From positions 2,666,001 through 2,730,000 of the forward strand of contig JASISA010000001.1 of NCBI GenBank assembly GCA_031771865.1: a stretch of DNA of 64,000 nt, given 5' to 3'. Source of the stretch: Nothophaeocryptopus gaeumannii (lineage: Eukaryota; Ascomycota; Dothideomycetes; Mycosphaerellales; Mycosphaerellaceae). The translations under genes were made by a program, and so were the position numbers. This document shows positions 52,433 to 62,822 of this stretch, piece after piece (the stretch's first letter is position 1; each line of letters opens with the position of its first letter). The notes under the pieces are model-generated. The model had not been told where the DNA came from, made no database searches, and saw only the letters and a program-made list of their open reading frames with translations.

Positions 52433-52789
52433 GTGGGCAATAAGGAGTTCATGGGGCCGATGTTAGTCCTCGTGGGAGAAGAAGATACGGTTGTCGATGC
52501 AGAAGGGAGGAAGACGACGGTTATAGAAACGTGCGCTGAGTTCCGGAATGAGTCATTGATGACTGTCGAGTGTTCGGCGGTCAGTAATTTTTCGGTTATC
52601 CAGGCGAGTCGGCAGAAATGGATGGAACGGATCAAGGATCGCCTGGACGGTCGTCCGGTAGATGAGGCTGGTTGCTCGTTGAGCACGGTGAAGGGCTTCC
52701 GTGCAGCTCCCAATTCGCTTGGGGCGTCGCCGAATTTCTTGTTGGAGTGGGCTGATCATACTGAGTACTTCTGGGAATATTTCTTGTAG
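52433..52789 (+). pseudogene. C-terminal fragment of an alpha/beta hydrolase
   Basis: 118 residues matching the end of a fungal alpha/beta-hydrolase family: GPMLVLVGEEDTVVDAEG holds the strand and the presumed acid residue, and AVSNFSVIQASRQKWMERIK is the loop that normally carries the catalytic His. Family members usually read SHFPVxQASR at that point; here Asn replaces His and Ser replaces Pro. The nucleophile half (GxSxG) is absent; the preceding 250 bp encode the secreted cysteine-rich protein instead. The acid/His reading is by analogy. It is a truncated, probably inactive relic that still has an open frame; transcription is unknown. Confidence 0.5.
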
Positions 52790-53492
52790 AAGATTTTGAT
52801 AGAATTTGAATCCACGAAAGTTGTTCTGTGTCCGCCCTCTTTGAAGCCAAGATGGGGCTGCGCTACAAGCCTCTGCGTTTCGGAAATCCGTACTTCGCAT
52901 CCAGTCGATTGTAGGCGATGGAGGCGCTGGCATCGTGGCAGGCTGTGTGATAGGCGATGGAGCTCGTGAATACAATATTGTCCGGATTTGGAATTTCCCC
53001 GAATCGGAGAAATTTGTTATGCAGCTCCAATGCTACTACGGCAACGCCTCTTATTGCCTTGCACTCGGCATAGTCTGAGTCCGTTCAGCCCTGGTCTGCG
53101 CCCATGCTATGCTACAACTGCCGAACTGGTTGACAGCCCTGCGAACGGACAGCAGCGGGTAGTGGTGAGGTCCATTGGTGGCTGTGTTGGTTGCAGTGAA
53201 GTCGGGGAGTTCTCCGCTTCCGCTCTTTGCGTTCTCGTTCAGCCGCGTCCTAGCGCATCCTCACTGCCATCATAGGACAGTGCATGTGTCATGCATAGCC
53301 TTGGCCTGCATGTTTCGGCTTGCAGTTTAAGAGAGAACGAGCGCTTTCTCCTGCTGCAAGATCTTACCTGACGTGTGGTCGCGATGAACCCCACGTGGTG
53401 CCAGGATCATCAAGCGTACCAGAATCGAAGATGAAGATTCGATTGGAAGAAGAGGATCCAGGGTTCAGGGATAGCGAACGGAACGACCACAC
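52790..53492. other. Intergenic, nothing recognised
   Basis: No supported gene. Confidence 0.4.
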
Positions 53493-53910
53493 AGGAAATC
53501 CAGATCGGGCTGTCTTACATGCAAACGCAGAGGAGTAAGAGTAAATTGGTTTTCAAGGAACGAGAACGCATGGCTGATGATTCGCTCCAGTGTGACGAGG
53601 AAAAGCCGGGCTGCGTCGAGGTAAGGAATCAACATCTGTCCATCCATACTTGTGCGCTGATCATTGTGTCTGGTCATCCTCGTATTGTCGTGTCAAGGGG
53701 TTGACATGTATGTTCGCTGATGTCGAATTACCGAGCGAGACATCGCAGGGGACGACCATTCCTGACCGAAGGAGCACGCCAAGCTTTGCGACGACCAGCC
53801 CTCTTCGGCCTGTATTTGCCCGACCGTCCGGCGTGGGCTGCTGGCGCTCGCAGCGAGGTGTCTGCATTTCCATCATCGACATCCGGCATCGTAGTAGTAC
53901 CTTGAAGTAG
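53493..53910 (+). pseudogene. Zn2Cys6 transcription-factor N-terminal fragment
   Basis: Exon-like pieces of a zinc-cluster DNA-binding domain: RKSRSGCLTCKRRG (53493-53534), then after a 56-bp intron (GTAAGA to CTCCAG) CDEEKPGCVE (53591-53620), followed by donor GTAAGG. The expected fifth and sixth cysteines appear at about 53684-53710 as YCRVKGLTCMFADVEL, but no AG acceptor precedes that Cys; the only AG (53695-53696) would cut it off. The frame then runs to TAG 53908-53910, about 65 residues on, with no regulatory domain. In intact proteins this cluster binds CGG-type half sites. Read as a decayed gene start, without a visible C-terminal half. Confidence 0.55.
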
Positions 53911-54021
53911 TAGAGGCATATGGAGAGGTATGTGTTCAGCCCACAATTGCCCCTTCAACCATAGAGCCGGGAGTAGCAATGCACCTTGAATCGATAATAG
54001 AGTACAGAACTGCTTCGCGAA
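53911..54021. other. Short gap, nothing recognised
   Basis: No signal. Confidence 0.4.
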
Positions 54022-54729
54022 CTACGGCCCACTCAAGTCAGGTCTGCACTGGCTTGTTGCCGGTTGTCCTGCGTCCTTGGACTGGTATTCTTCAGACACC
54101 GGCGTTCTAAAGGTGTTACACCCCACGACAGTGCTGCCTGAACCTGGATTTACCTGCTGAGAGGCGTCGAGCCCGTTCATGTAGCAGTAGGAGAGTCTGC
54201 ACAATCCTTCGAACCAGCACTTATGCTTGACCTCCGTCCTGAAGTTCCGCTTGGAAGGCGATCCTGGCATTCGGATCATCAGCATGAAGTGGACGATAAG
54301 CGACCTGAGGCACTGTACATTAGCAGTGAGAGTCCAACGTGAGGGATTTGGTGCAATGTGGAAAGCATGGCAGGGGCCCAGAAGTCGAACGTCTTCGGTT
54401 GTGGTGATACAAGTCCGCCAGACGTGATATTCGAAAATGTCGTCTGCTCGCTCTTGAGACAGCGAACGTTGTGCGACACGTCTCGATGAATTCGATGGCT
54501 CAAACCCGCTGTCTTCTGGCAGTTTCAAGTTCTGCAGGTATCCAATTTCCTCGCTTGCAAGATTCAACGTCCCAAATCCTTTCGATCCTTGGAGGAACAC
54601 GCCTGGAAGCGCGGACCAAGCGCGGTCAAGACGCAGGAACACATGCGCTTTCTTGAATTTTGCTGGCTGTCGTGCTCTGTAACGATGGCTTCTCACGTGG
54701 CGTGTTGATAGCGGCCGCACGGTGATCAT
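54022..54729 (-). CDS. Hypothetical 235-residue open frame
   Basis: A long frame from ATG 54729 with no recognised domain, signal peptide or membrane segment. The stretch MLMIRMPGSPSKRNFRTEVK and the following Cys/Tyr-rich part look somewhat protein-like, and no splice sites are needed. The surroundings are rich in relics, so it may be a chance frame or part of a decayed gene. Low confidence. Confidence 0.25.
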   Translation of the reverse strand: MITVRPLSTRHVRSHRYRARQPAKFKKAHVFLRLDRAWSALPGVFLQGSKGFGTLNLASEEIGYLQNLKLPEDSGFEPSNSSRRVAQRSLSQERADDIFEYHVWRTCITTTEDVRLLGPCHAFHIAPNPSRWTLTANVQCLRSLIVHFMLMIRMPGSPSKRNFRTEVKHKCWFEGLCRLSYCYMNGLDASQQVNPGSGSTVVGCNTFRTPVSEEYQSKDAGQPATSQCRPDLSGP

Positions 54730-55569
54730 CGGCTAGCCATCGTATCGTGATGATCGGCTCGTATCCCCGCGAGGAACACAATGTCCAAAGTGCGATCCTC
54801 GAAACGCGGAGAAATTCCCATCTTGAACTATCGACAACATCGTCAACAGAACAGCCGACTGCAAGAAAGCGCGGAAACAGTCGTCTTTGCCTACCCACCG
54901 TGACGTGGCTCGTTTAATTACAATCCAAGATGGCGAGAGATCTAGGCCCGGGCTAAGGATAACCCATGGCCGAACCGTCTTCCTCCGGCTTCCTCGACAC
55001 CCCGTCAACAACCAATAGTTCTACCGGCATGCGGCTCCTGGGTTGTTACCGCGCACGAGCAGCGCACGAGCACAGGAACACAGGACTTGAAACGCGATGA
55101 CATCTCTCAAGAACCTACACAATGAGGAACCAACATGTCCCTATCCGCCTTCTATCTCCGCTTTGGGCAACTGTCACACGTCAAGTTCTCCTAGTTCCCA
55201 GCCAGCTTGTGTCGTAAGTATAAGGAATTTCCCCTTCCTGCATCACTTCGTCGTTCTCTTCTCAGAACATCGTCAGGGAGCTCGAGCCTAAGACGGGCAC
55301 TAAGCATACGATCAGGCCAGGTTGCAAGCCTTGTCGAACAAGCCCGAAGTTGTTTTACTCCTACAAACCGGTATTAGTCCGGACCAGGACACCGACAAAT
55401 AGGCAACATGTCAATTCAGACCGCGTCTTGCTTCCTCTTCCATCCCCACCTCTCCGAACCACAACAAGGAACCTCGTCGCCACGTAATATACGCAAAACT
55501 CCTCGAGCCGTTCCCCAGAATTTCCCCTGCCGCCGAAGTTCGACGTTGACGATAGAGAGGAAGAATGCC
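54730..55569. other. Intergenic, nothing recognised
   Basis: No supported gene. The frame of the next feature is open from 55408, but that extension has no family resemblance. Confidence 0.4.
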
Positions 55570-56344
55570 ATGAGTATAGCATCAGAATCTTCAGAACACC
55601 GACGGCCAGAACCTCCGCCTTTGATACATACGCTCTTCGAAGAACTCACAGAAACTTGGCAATACGTGATCGCAGACCCGGTCACACGACACGCAGTAAT
55701 AATCGATCCTCATCTCGACAACGCCCCCGCTTCCACAGATATATCCACAATAGCAGCAGATCGCGTTCTGTCAGTCGTACGGCAGAACAGATACTTCGTT
55801 GACCGAATCCTCCACACCCACGAGCCGAAACACCATCCTTCCTCCGCATGGTATCTCCGAACTCAACTCCTACAATCCACGGGTGTGGCCCCCAAGATAC
55901 AAATCGGGAAAACAATGGCTGCTGTCCAAAGAGTCTTCAAAAGGAAGTACTCCATGAACGACGGCTCGCAATGGCGTACCGATTTTGACGATTCCCGATT
56001 CCACGATGGCCAAGTCTTCTCCATTGGAACAATCAAAGCCACGGCTCTCCACTGCACCGGTGGAAACCTCGCCTTCGTCATCGGACAACATAACTTCGCG
56101 GGGACGAGGAAATTTGATTTGGAGGTCAGACATCGGGATCCAAAAAAATATGAAGGTAATGGGGACTTTGAATACATACCGGATATATACGGCGAAAGAT
56201 AGCCCGCCTCGGAGGACAGTGAAGTTGGTGCCGGTGTTTGAGCAGAAGGAACGGAAGGGAAAGACGAGTGATTTGGCGAGGAGGTTGGTCATTATGTACT
56301 CGGCGAGGAACGAGGATGAGGGGTTGGCAGAGTTGGTTGGGTGA
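55570..56344 (+). pseudogene. Degenerate metallo-beta-lactamase-fold enzyme (persulfide dioxygenase/ETHE1-like relic)
   Basis: From ATG 55570 the frame reads LFEELTETWQYVIADPVTRH and AVIIDPHLD, the typical start of the ETHE1-like branch of the MBL fold. It continues with AWYLRTQL, IQIGKTMAAVQRVFKRKY and FSIGTIKATALHC. Where active enzymes have the metal motif HxHxDH it has HTHEPKHH; the later GHTP is TGGN and HDYPP is KDSPP. The frame stops at 56202, while the family resemblance moves near 56100 to the next frame (YRIYTAKDSPPRRTVKLVPV) and ends at TGA 56342-56344. About 40 residues around the middle metal ligand are missing. Nearly all metal ligands are lost, so catalysis is not expected. Confidence 0.6.
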
Positions 56345-56778
56345 AAGAAGGGAGACCTCTCGAGGCGAAGGAACAACTTGCACGGACGAAAAATGTCTTG
56401 GGAGAAGGGTATTGCATTGTAATTTTCTGGATTCTTGGTTTCCTCGGAGATACCCCCCAGCGATCTATCTGGTTTGGCGTTCTGGGAAGATTGGCGAACT
56501 GTGGCCTTGGTGGTGGTAAGGGCAGCTGCTGACAAGCTGCTCAATCTTTTCAGCGACGGCGTTCTATGTCATCCGACCGATTAATCTATTGTTATCATAC
56601 TGGCATTTTGCAGCCTCGAGGCATCATTCCTAACTCGGAAGGGAAATCGAGGCATCGTCCTCTGTTGCGGTCTCTGGTGCCTTTATTTTACCTGGTGTTC
56701 GTACCAAGGTCCTCGCACGATGGCTTATTCGACCTTGTGTGCTGAATCCTGCTCGTCCGAGAGAGAGCAGATTTGGTC
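56345..56778. other. Intergenic, nothing recognised
   Basis: Between the MBL relic and the stop of the Zn2Cys6 regulator. Confidence 0.45.
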
Positions 56779-58706
56779 TCACGTCACCTGCATCTCGGCA
56801 CCACCCTGTACCGGCGCGCCAGGCATGCTTTCGTCATAAAAGAGATTCATCCAGCTCATATCGGGAGCGAAAGTCATGTCGGTAACTCCGCTGTCGTACG
56901 AGGAGCTCGCATGCGTAGGTGGCGCCTCTTGCTGAGAGCAGAAAACCGCGCGCGCAGCTTTCTGGAGTTGTTGCACCAGGTGTCCAGCGATTGACCAATT
57001 CCGGCTCATCGACTTGATCAGTCCGGTAATCATGCCAACTCGTTCGCGATGCTCCATTGTGCTAGCTTGAGAGTAGGCGGAGCATGCGGAGAGCTGAACG
57101 ACGCAGGCGAACATCAGGCCGCAGATGAAGAATGGTGAATACTTGCTTGGGGGCAGCGAACCCAGATTCGCGAGTTCTTTTGATGCCGAAAGCGCTTTGG
57201 CTACATGTTGCGTCGAAGTGGGATGCCTGATGAAGACGTGTCAGTCAAGGCGATGAACGAGCGCAGTGCGAAGATGGTTAGATCTTACACTTGCTCCATG
57301 TGACGTCGTGCGCAGGCGATGTCCGCGCCCGCCGGCATGGTGATGGTCAATCGTGAGCGCGGGAAGTGCAAGAAGATGCTCGCGCAGTTGATGAACGTGA
57401 ACGCCTGAAATATCATCTGGTCAATCTCGCCGTCGTGGTCTACCACCTCAGCTTTCTCGGGAGGTAAATGGACTCTCCAGTTTGCAATTGCGGTATCTAT
57501 GGCTTGAATGCGATCGGCATTCACCTCGTTGACGAAAGAGACCGCAATGACTCTTGTGAGGATCCGAACAGCTTCAATTCGATAGGAGAAGGAGGAAAAG
57601 AGCCAGTCGTCCTCGCTGAAAAGTCTGTTGTCAAAGTCCATCAGAGATGGAGGCTGCGCCGGAATCGCGACATTCGTGTACGCAGCGTCCTCGCACGGGA
57701 GCAGTGTTGTGATGTGAACAGCTGTGGTCTTCAGTGCGGTGTGGCGATGTAAAGCCCCAAGATATCCTTCAGTCACAAACAGCTCCCACCAAGTGCGACG
57801 AAGACTTTCTTCCAAGGTTGGGTCGCCACTTCCTTGGGATGTGGCAAATTCCGCCTGGTTCATGCCCAGACTGATCGCTAGATCTGCAGCCTTGTTGATA
57901 GTAGACATCGCCTCCATAGGCTCGTATCGTGCATGTAGCGCCATGGCATACAGAAGCAGCGTCTGGACCATCTCTTGAGTCTCAGCATCGCCATCCTCAG
58001 ACATCAAGTCATCAACGGCAGACTTGTATGCGTCACCAGAAATATTGGATGAGTAATGGCTGCCGATGAACTTGATCACAGCTTTCAAGTAGTCTGAATA
58101 GTTTTGGTCGTGATACCGCGTACGAGGAACGAGGATCGGATGACTCGGATGGTAGTTCGTGTAGTAAAGATTCACAAGGTGCTCGTCTTCGGAGCGCAGA
58201 TTCGAGGATGCCCGTGACGACTCGGAATTTGGAGTCAATGCCTGCGGCGCGGGCTGTTTTGATTGATTCGTTCGACCTCCATCACTTGCCTCTGTCCATG
58301 TATGGCCGGGCGATGCTTGAACCATGTTGGTTGGTGGATTCATCGATCCGAATGGTGTTGATGGAAGCGGTCGGGGAGTTGGAAGTGAATGCTGCTGATG
58401 CTGTTGAGACAGGAGCTGTTGGTGCTGAGGCAGCGACTGTTGGAATTGAGGCAATGGTTGTTGAGGCTGAGACATGGTCGGAGGAATCTGTCTTCGCGCG
58501 CGACCTCCGCAACCTCTGCGGGAAGGCGTGTAACTGCATTGCAGTCCGCGTTCTATGCATCTTGCGCAGACTGGCATTCGCGCGTCACATTTCAGATGCT
58601 TCTTGCGGCACTCTGCAGGTGAAGTCAGCATGTGATTCTAATTGCATGAGAGGCAATTCCTACCAGTGCACGCCAGAGGTGCTGGGCGTTGTGCTGGGGT
58701 TGTCAT
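56779..58706 (-). CDS. Zn2Cys6 transcription factor
   Basis: Nuclear DNA-binding regulator, 604 residues, exons 58706-58664, 58612-57289 and 57226-56779 with introns of 51 and 62 bp. The zinc cluster is at the very N-terminus with Cys13, 16, 23, 30, 33 and 40 (ECRKKHLKCDARMPVCARC) and is assembled only after splicing of the first intron. A Gln/Pro-rich linker (about 60-105) precedes a fungal regulatory middle domain with YYTNYHPSHPIL, TLLLYAMALHARYEPMEA and SLRRTWWELFVTEGYLGALH. The C-terminus has an acidic, aromatic segment (MSWMNLFYDE) that could activate transcription. The target genes are unknown; no obvious cluster lies next to it. Confidence 0.9.
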
Positions 58707-60368
58707 GACGTCTTGTCTTGTGAAGGATATTGTGCCACTTGTCTGTGCTTGTTGAGCTCGACCGAGATCCTCGTCCAGGGTGTTGAGACTCGAGAACTGG
58801 TGGAGAGTGCTCCGGTGGGACCGCTTGCAGTCTAGTACGTCGCCGAGACGCTCGTTACGCTGTTGTTGGCGGTGGTTGGCCGAGTACCCGGGCTCGGTGG
58901 GTACTGCTGCTTCCGACCGGTTTGATCTTGAGAAGGTTGTTCTGGGAATCGTGAGTCTGCAGAGTCCGGTGAGTGTCAGGTCGGGGATCGCGGGCTCTCA
59001 AGCAAAAGCGTGAGAGGCTGCGGCGACTTCGGGCAAGCTTTACGATCACGTGCCAATCCCTGCAACTGTCTCTCCCGAGGCATCAGCGCAAAGTAGAGCA
59101 TGTGAAGCTTGATTTGGCTCCGGAGCCTCTGAACGCTCTTACCCAAAGCGGTCCATACACAAGTTGCGATCCCCTGCGAGAATGACGGCCAAGGCTGTCG
59201 CCATGACACCAGCCATGCCGATTTAGAACCCATGACACTTCCAGGATACTCGATCGGCTGCAGTCGTAGGACGATACACTTTGCATGCGCCTTTGTCATC
59301 GAGTCTATCGAGTCTAGACCCTCAAAGCAAGAGCCGAAAACGACTGACGATGAGTCGCATCTCATACGAAGCCCTCAGTAGTATTGGAGCGTACCTTTGC
59401 TCAAGCTTCGGTTCCCGGTATATGGCTGAGCCTGTGTCACGATAGATCATATTAGTACTGTCTTCTTGTGAGTATACTTCAGCTACGCCAGGAATAGCGA
59501 TCCGTCTGGATGCGACTTGTTGAACGTCGTCTTCCAGGCCGAGGCACCTGCAATATATCTTTATGGGTTGCTGGCACAAGTTCGAACAGCAAACCCGCAA
59601 ACGATATTTCTGGAGCCAGGCGTGTGTTCGAATATTCCAAAGGCCACCGAAAAACAATAATCGGATACTAGTCAGGCACACTAGATCGTTGCTGGTACTG
59701 CTGGAATTATGTCTGGGTTTTCGAAGAAATGCTGCTTTATGCAACCTGCAGAGAGGAAGTGGAAGCATGGTCAGATATCGAGGCTTGCGCGAGCTGCTGT
59801 CGTGCTTCAAAGGGGGTATAACCTTTGTCGTAGAAAGGCATTCGAAGGGTTCCAAAGACTCGAGCGATGAGCCAAGAATGTTTCGCACCTCTACGCTATG
59901 CCGAGAGTGTATTCTTCGAGTAATATTCCTGTACCCCTTTTGCAGGCTGTGTCGACCACGTATGCTGCTTAGTACTAGTCTTCTGAGCACTCCCTGGATC
60001 CGTTAGAAGTACACATTGACAGCAGCGTTACTGTTCGTTTGGATCCTAATAAGATGTAATGCCCCTCTCTCTAGGCTCGAAGACAGTCCTGGACATCTCC
60101 CTTGTCCTGGTTGCCCTGCGCAGCTTGCGGCTCTTTAAGTCAGGATCCTTTTCGTCCCATGAGACGTGCCAGCAGAATTTGACGCTGCATTGGTGTCGCT
60201 GCGAGAAACGTCGCAGGTCGATTTCCGTTCCGTAGTGGAGTCTGGAGACGTTTCAAGAGGATGCGACGCACATGTGAAAGTTGAAGGAAGTAAAAGAAAG
60301 GGAGTTGACGTCCCACGACATGATGTAAGGATTTAAGCTAGTATCTAAGGTTCAACGGCACGATCGGG
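58707..60368. other. Intergenic, nothing recognised
   Basis: 1.7 kb. Frames on both strands between 59322 and 60006 overlap each other and show no domain; they were not accepted. Confidence 0.45.
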
Positions 60369-61523
60369 ATGACATCCGGCATTTCTGGGGCAGCGGGCTT
60401 CGAGCGCTCTTTCTTATCATCGCAAAGCTCAGCGACATGGGTCACGAGCATGTCAGCAGTGAGCAATATGTTCGCTTGTCGAGATCTCTCGAATGGCCTC
60501 CATAATGCTCTAAGCGTCGTCCGAACAAGTACAACAGCAAGAACATGCGCAAAGACCAGCCCGCGAGCCTTCTCTACTTTGACGATCATGTCCCAAAAGC
60601 TCCGAATAGGCTACGTCCCCGAGCACTTCTCTACACCGCTTGCCTTCGCGGAGAACAAGTACTATCTCAATGCGACTCTCATTCCCTATCCGACAGGCAC
60701 GGGCGCTTTAGCAGCTTCTCTGAAAGCTCCTCGCGATGAAGTGGGCAGCATAGATGTCGCCATTGGGTTGACAGAGGGTTTCGTTGCAGACCTAGGGAAA
60801 GCAAGAGCAGCGGGCTCATATCCCGGATATGGAATCATTGGAACATACGTTGAGAGCCCACTGTGCTGGGCGATCTCCACGGGAAAGGAAAGAGCGGATG
60901 TGAAGGACGTGGAAGGTTTAAAGAACAAGAGGGTGGGTGTTAGTAGGATTGGCAGTGGGAGCTACGTGATGTCCTACGTCCTAGCCGACCAACCCGGCTG
61001 GCTCGAACAAACCTCCGGCAAACCCTTCGATGTCGTCCCAATCGGAGACTTCAAAGCCCTTCGCAAATCTGTTGGCCCCGATCAGTCGAGTGACTTCTTC
61101 ATGTGGGAACATTTCACCACAAAACACTACTGGGACAATGGCGAACTCAAACGCCTGGGAGAGATATACACCCCCTGGCCTTCCTGGATGATATGTGCTC
61201 GGACGCACGAGAATCTTGAAGCGGAGGTTGAGGATCTATTGGCGAGGATCAACGATGGTGTGCAATACTACCGAGAGAATCCGCAAGAGGCAGTGGAGCA
61301 TATCACTAGTACGATGCAGTATTCGAAGGAGGATGCCATGGAGTGGATGAAGACTGTGAGGTTTGCGGAGGACGTCAGGGGTGTGAGTTCGGGGACGATT
61401 GACAAGACGTATGCGGTGCTGAGGAAGGCGGGTGTTTTGGATGAGAAGGCGGGAGGAAGTGAACATATGATTGTTATTGAGAGGGCGGAGAAGGAGGAGG
61501 TAGGTAACCCAGCAGAGGTTTGA
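60369..61523 (+). CDS. Periplasmic-binding-protein-like (type II) protein
   Basis: 384 residues if begun at ATG 60369; the conserved part begins at ATG 60588 (MSQKLRIGYVPEHFSTPLAF), giving 311. The fold resembles NMT1/THI5-like and ABC substrate-binding proteins: an LRIGYVPEHFSTP first strand, IDVAIGLTEGFVADL, GVSRIGSGSYVMSYVLA, and FFMWEHFTTKHYWDNGELKR. Fungi lack a periplasm, so members are cytosolic or mitochondrial and their ligand is unknown. The extra N-terminal 73 residues are Ser/Thr/Arg-rich with few acids (for example NALSVVRTSTTARTCAKTSP) and would suit a mitochondrial presequence. The thiamine-synthesis Cys motif of THI5 was not seen. A GTAGGT near 61499 might be a donor for a short extra exon. 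Confidence 0.8.
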   Translation: MTSGISGAAGFERSFLSSQSSATWVTSMSAVSNMFACRDLSNGLHNALSVVRTSTTARTCAKTSPRAFSTLTIMSQKLRIGYVPEHFSTPLAFAENKYYLNATLIPYPTGTGALAASLKAPRDEVGSIDVAIGLTEGFVADLGKARAAGSYPGYGIIGTYVESPLCWAISTGKERADVKDVEGLKNKRVGVSRIGSGSYVMSYVLADQPGWLEQTSGKPFDVVPIGDFKALRKSVGPDQSSDFFMWEHFTTKHYWDNGELKRLGEIYTPWPSWMICARTHENLEAEVEDLLARINDGVQYYRENPQEAVEHITSTMQYSKEDAMEWMKTVRFAEDVRGVSSGTIDKTYAVLRKAGVLDEKAGGSEHMIVIERAEKEEVGNPAEV

Positions 61524-61597
61524 GCTGATCGATGACATATGACAGATCGACGCAAGTGCATCTCCGTCCCATTTCGGAACACCTGTACTGCTTCCGA

Positions 61598-62602
61598 TCA
61601 TGCCTCCACAGGCTGCGTCCCCATCTTCCCTCCACTCGAAATCAAATCCAAAAACCCTTTCTTACTCATCTCATTAACCCTCTCCTCCCTCTTTCCCATT
61701 CCCACAATCCCCTGCTCCCTCGCCTGTCTCGTCGCCTCCTCCGCCTTGACCTGTGCCGCCCTCACTGCATTGAACAGTTTCACGACACCTCTTTGCGCCG
61801 TCTTCTTCAAGCGTTTCTCTTCTTCCACGATCGCCCCTGTATTTGCGTCTGGCGTATCGAGGCCTAGCACATCTTTGACATGGCCCCGCTCGGATACACC
61901 GCGCTTTTCTGCGCGAATTTGGGCGCGCGCTTTGGCTTCGAGTTTGGAGTCTGCTAGGGAGGCGTTGGCTTCTACGGCGGATTTGGAGCGAGAAAGGACG
62001 GGGTCGGAGCGTTTGGATGTGGAGAGTTTTGTATCAAGGATCTTTGATATACTCGTAGCGAAGGCGTCGGGGTCATTGCGCTTCTTTTTCAGGCGAGCTT
62101 GGGAAGATGTTATCGATGCTTCAGATTCGGAGGGAATGTCGTCCTCTTCCTCTGGTTCGGAGTCTTCTGCGGAGTCTTCGAGGTCAGGTTCGTCGTTCTC
62201 GTCCAGGTCCTCAACCTCGGAGGGCTCTTCGTCGGCTTGTAATGCATTCAGCGCGGTGTTCTTCTCGAGCTCGGTAATCTGGATGTCCTCGTCTTCTCCG
62301 TCTCCGCTCTCATGGCCCGAGTCTGATGGTGGTTGTGCGACGGGCGCTGCTTGCTTCAATATCGACTTTGGCGTCGGCCGAGTCTTAAGCTCTGTGTCAT
62401 TGGCGCCAGTCCCCTTCTTCAAGCTAATCGTACGCTTCGGCATCCCTCTGGGCGCATCGGACGCCCTCTGCTGCGTGGGCCCATCGTCGTCGTCTTCGGA
62501 TGAGCTATGGTATGTGTCCTGCTTCTTGACCTTCTTGAACTTTTTTCTCGGTCTCCGCTCCTCATCGTCGCCTCTCCGTCTCTTGTGCATTACTGGCGCC
62601 AT
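61598..62602 (-). CDS. RRP15: Rrp15 ribosomal RNA-processing protein
   Basis: Nucleolar factor for 60S subunit assembly (27S pre-rRNA processing). 334 residues from ATG 62602 (MAPVMHKRRRG); the frame is open a little further upstream but without an ATG. The N-terminus is a basic KKFKKVKK nuclear-signal region, the centre (about 95-165) a long Glu/Asp-rich acidic tract, and the C-terminal third the conserved Rrp15 domain: DPDAFATSISKILDTKL, AEKRGVSERGHVKDVLG and the ending RVNEMSKKGFLDLI. It ends 75 bp from the stop of the convergent binding-protein-like gene. It starts 220 bp from SRP54, divergent. Confidence 0.92.
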   Translation of the reverse strand: MAPVMHKRRRGDDEERRPRKKFKKVKKQDTYHSSSEDDDDGPTQQRASDAPRGMPKRTISLKKGTGANDTELKTRPTPKSILKQAAPVAQPPSDSGHESGDGEDEDIQITELEKNTALNALQADEEPSEVEDLDENDEPDLEDSAEDSEPEEEDDIPSESEASITSSQARLKKKRNDPDAFATSISKILDTKLSTSKRSDPVLSRSKSAVEANASLADSKLEAKARAQIRAEKRGVSERGHVKDVLGLDTPDANTGAIVEEEKRLKKTAQRGVVKLFNAVRAAQVKAEEATRQAREQGIVGMGKREERVNEMSKKGFLDLISSGGKMGTQPVEA

Positions 62603-62822
62603 TGTATAGCTTTGAATGTGTTGTTGCAAGTTGTCGCAGCGCTGATCAAAGAAATTCCAGACTTTGGGATGCTCTCGAATGCGCCGCGGAAAGTTTGCCG
62701 AGCCCCACCGCAGTCACCACCACCACACCCTCGCTGAGAACAGCTACCCTTTTTTATAACTCTCACATGAGCGCCGCTGTTCCTAAGAAGACCTTTCAAA
62801 CTCCTCAGGAAGCACCGCCGCG
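62603..62822. promoter_or_regulatory. Bidirectional promoter gap, RRP15 / SRP54
   Basis: 220 bp between two divergent start codons; it includes a TTTTTTATAA string near 62751-62760. Both genes serve protein synthesis or export, so co-regulation is plausible. Confidence 0.45.

Noticed and set aside
54022..54729. The 235-codon minus-strand frame as part of the zinc-cluster gene nearby
   Set aside because: Opposite strand to the zinc-cluster fragment and no regulator motifs; kept only as a low-confidence hypothetical.
55270..55370. CxxC-like string (RPGCKPCRTSPK) resembling a zinc-cluster start
   Set aside because: Only two cysteines, no continuation in any frame, no splice sites that extend it.
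59577..59640. GTTCGAA strings resembling a tRNA B box
   Set aside because: No matching A box at the right distance and no cloverleaf could be drawn; other GTTCGA strings in the window fail likewise.
59322..60006. Overlapping frames of 222 (minus) and 147 (plus) codons
   Set aside because: They overlap on opposite strands and neither shows a domain, signal peptide or homolog-like pattern.
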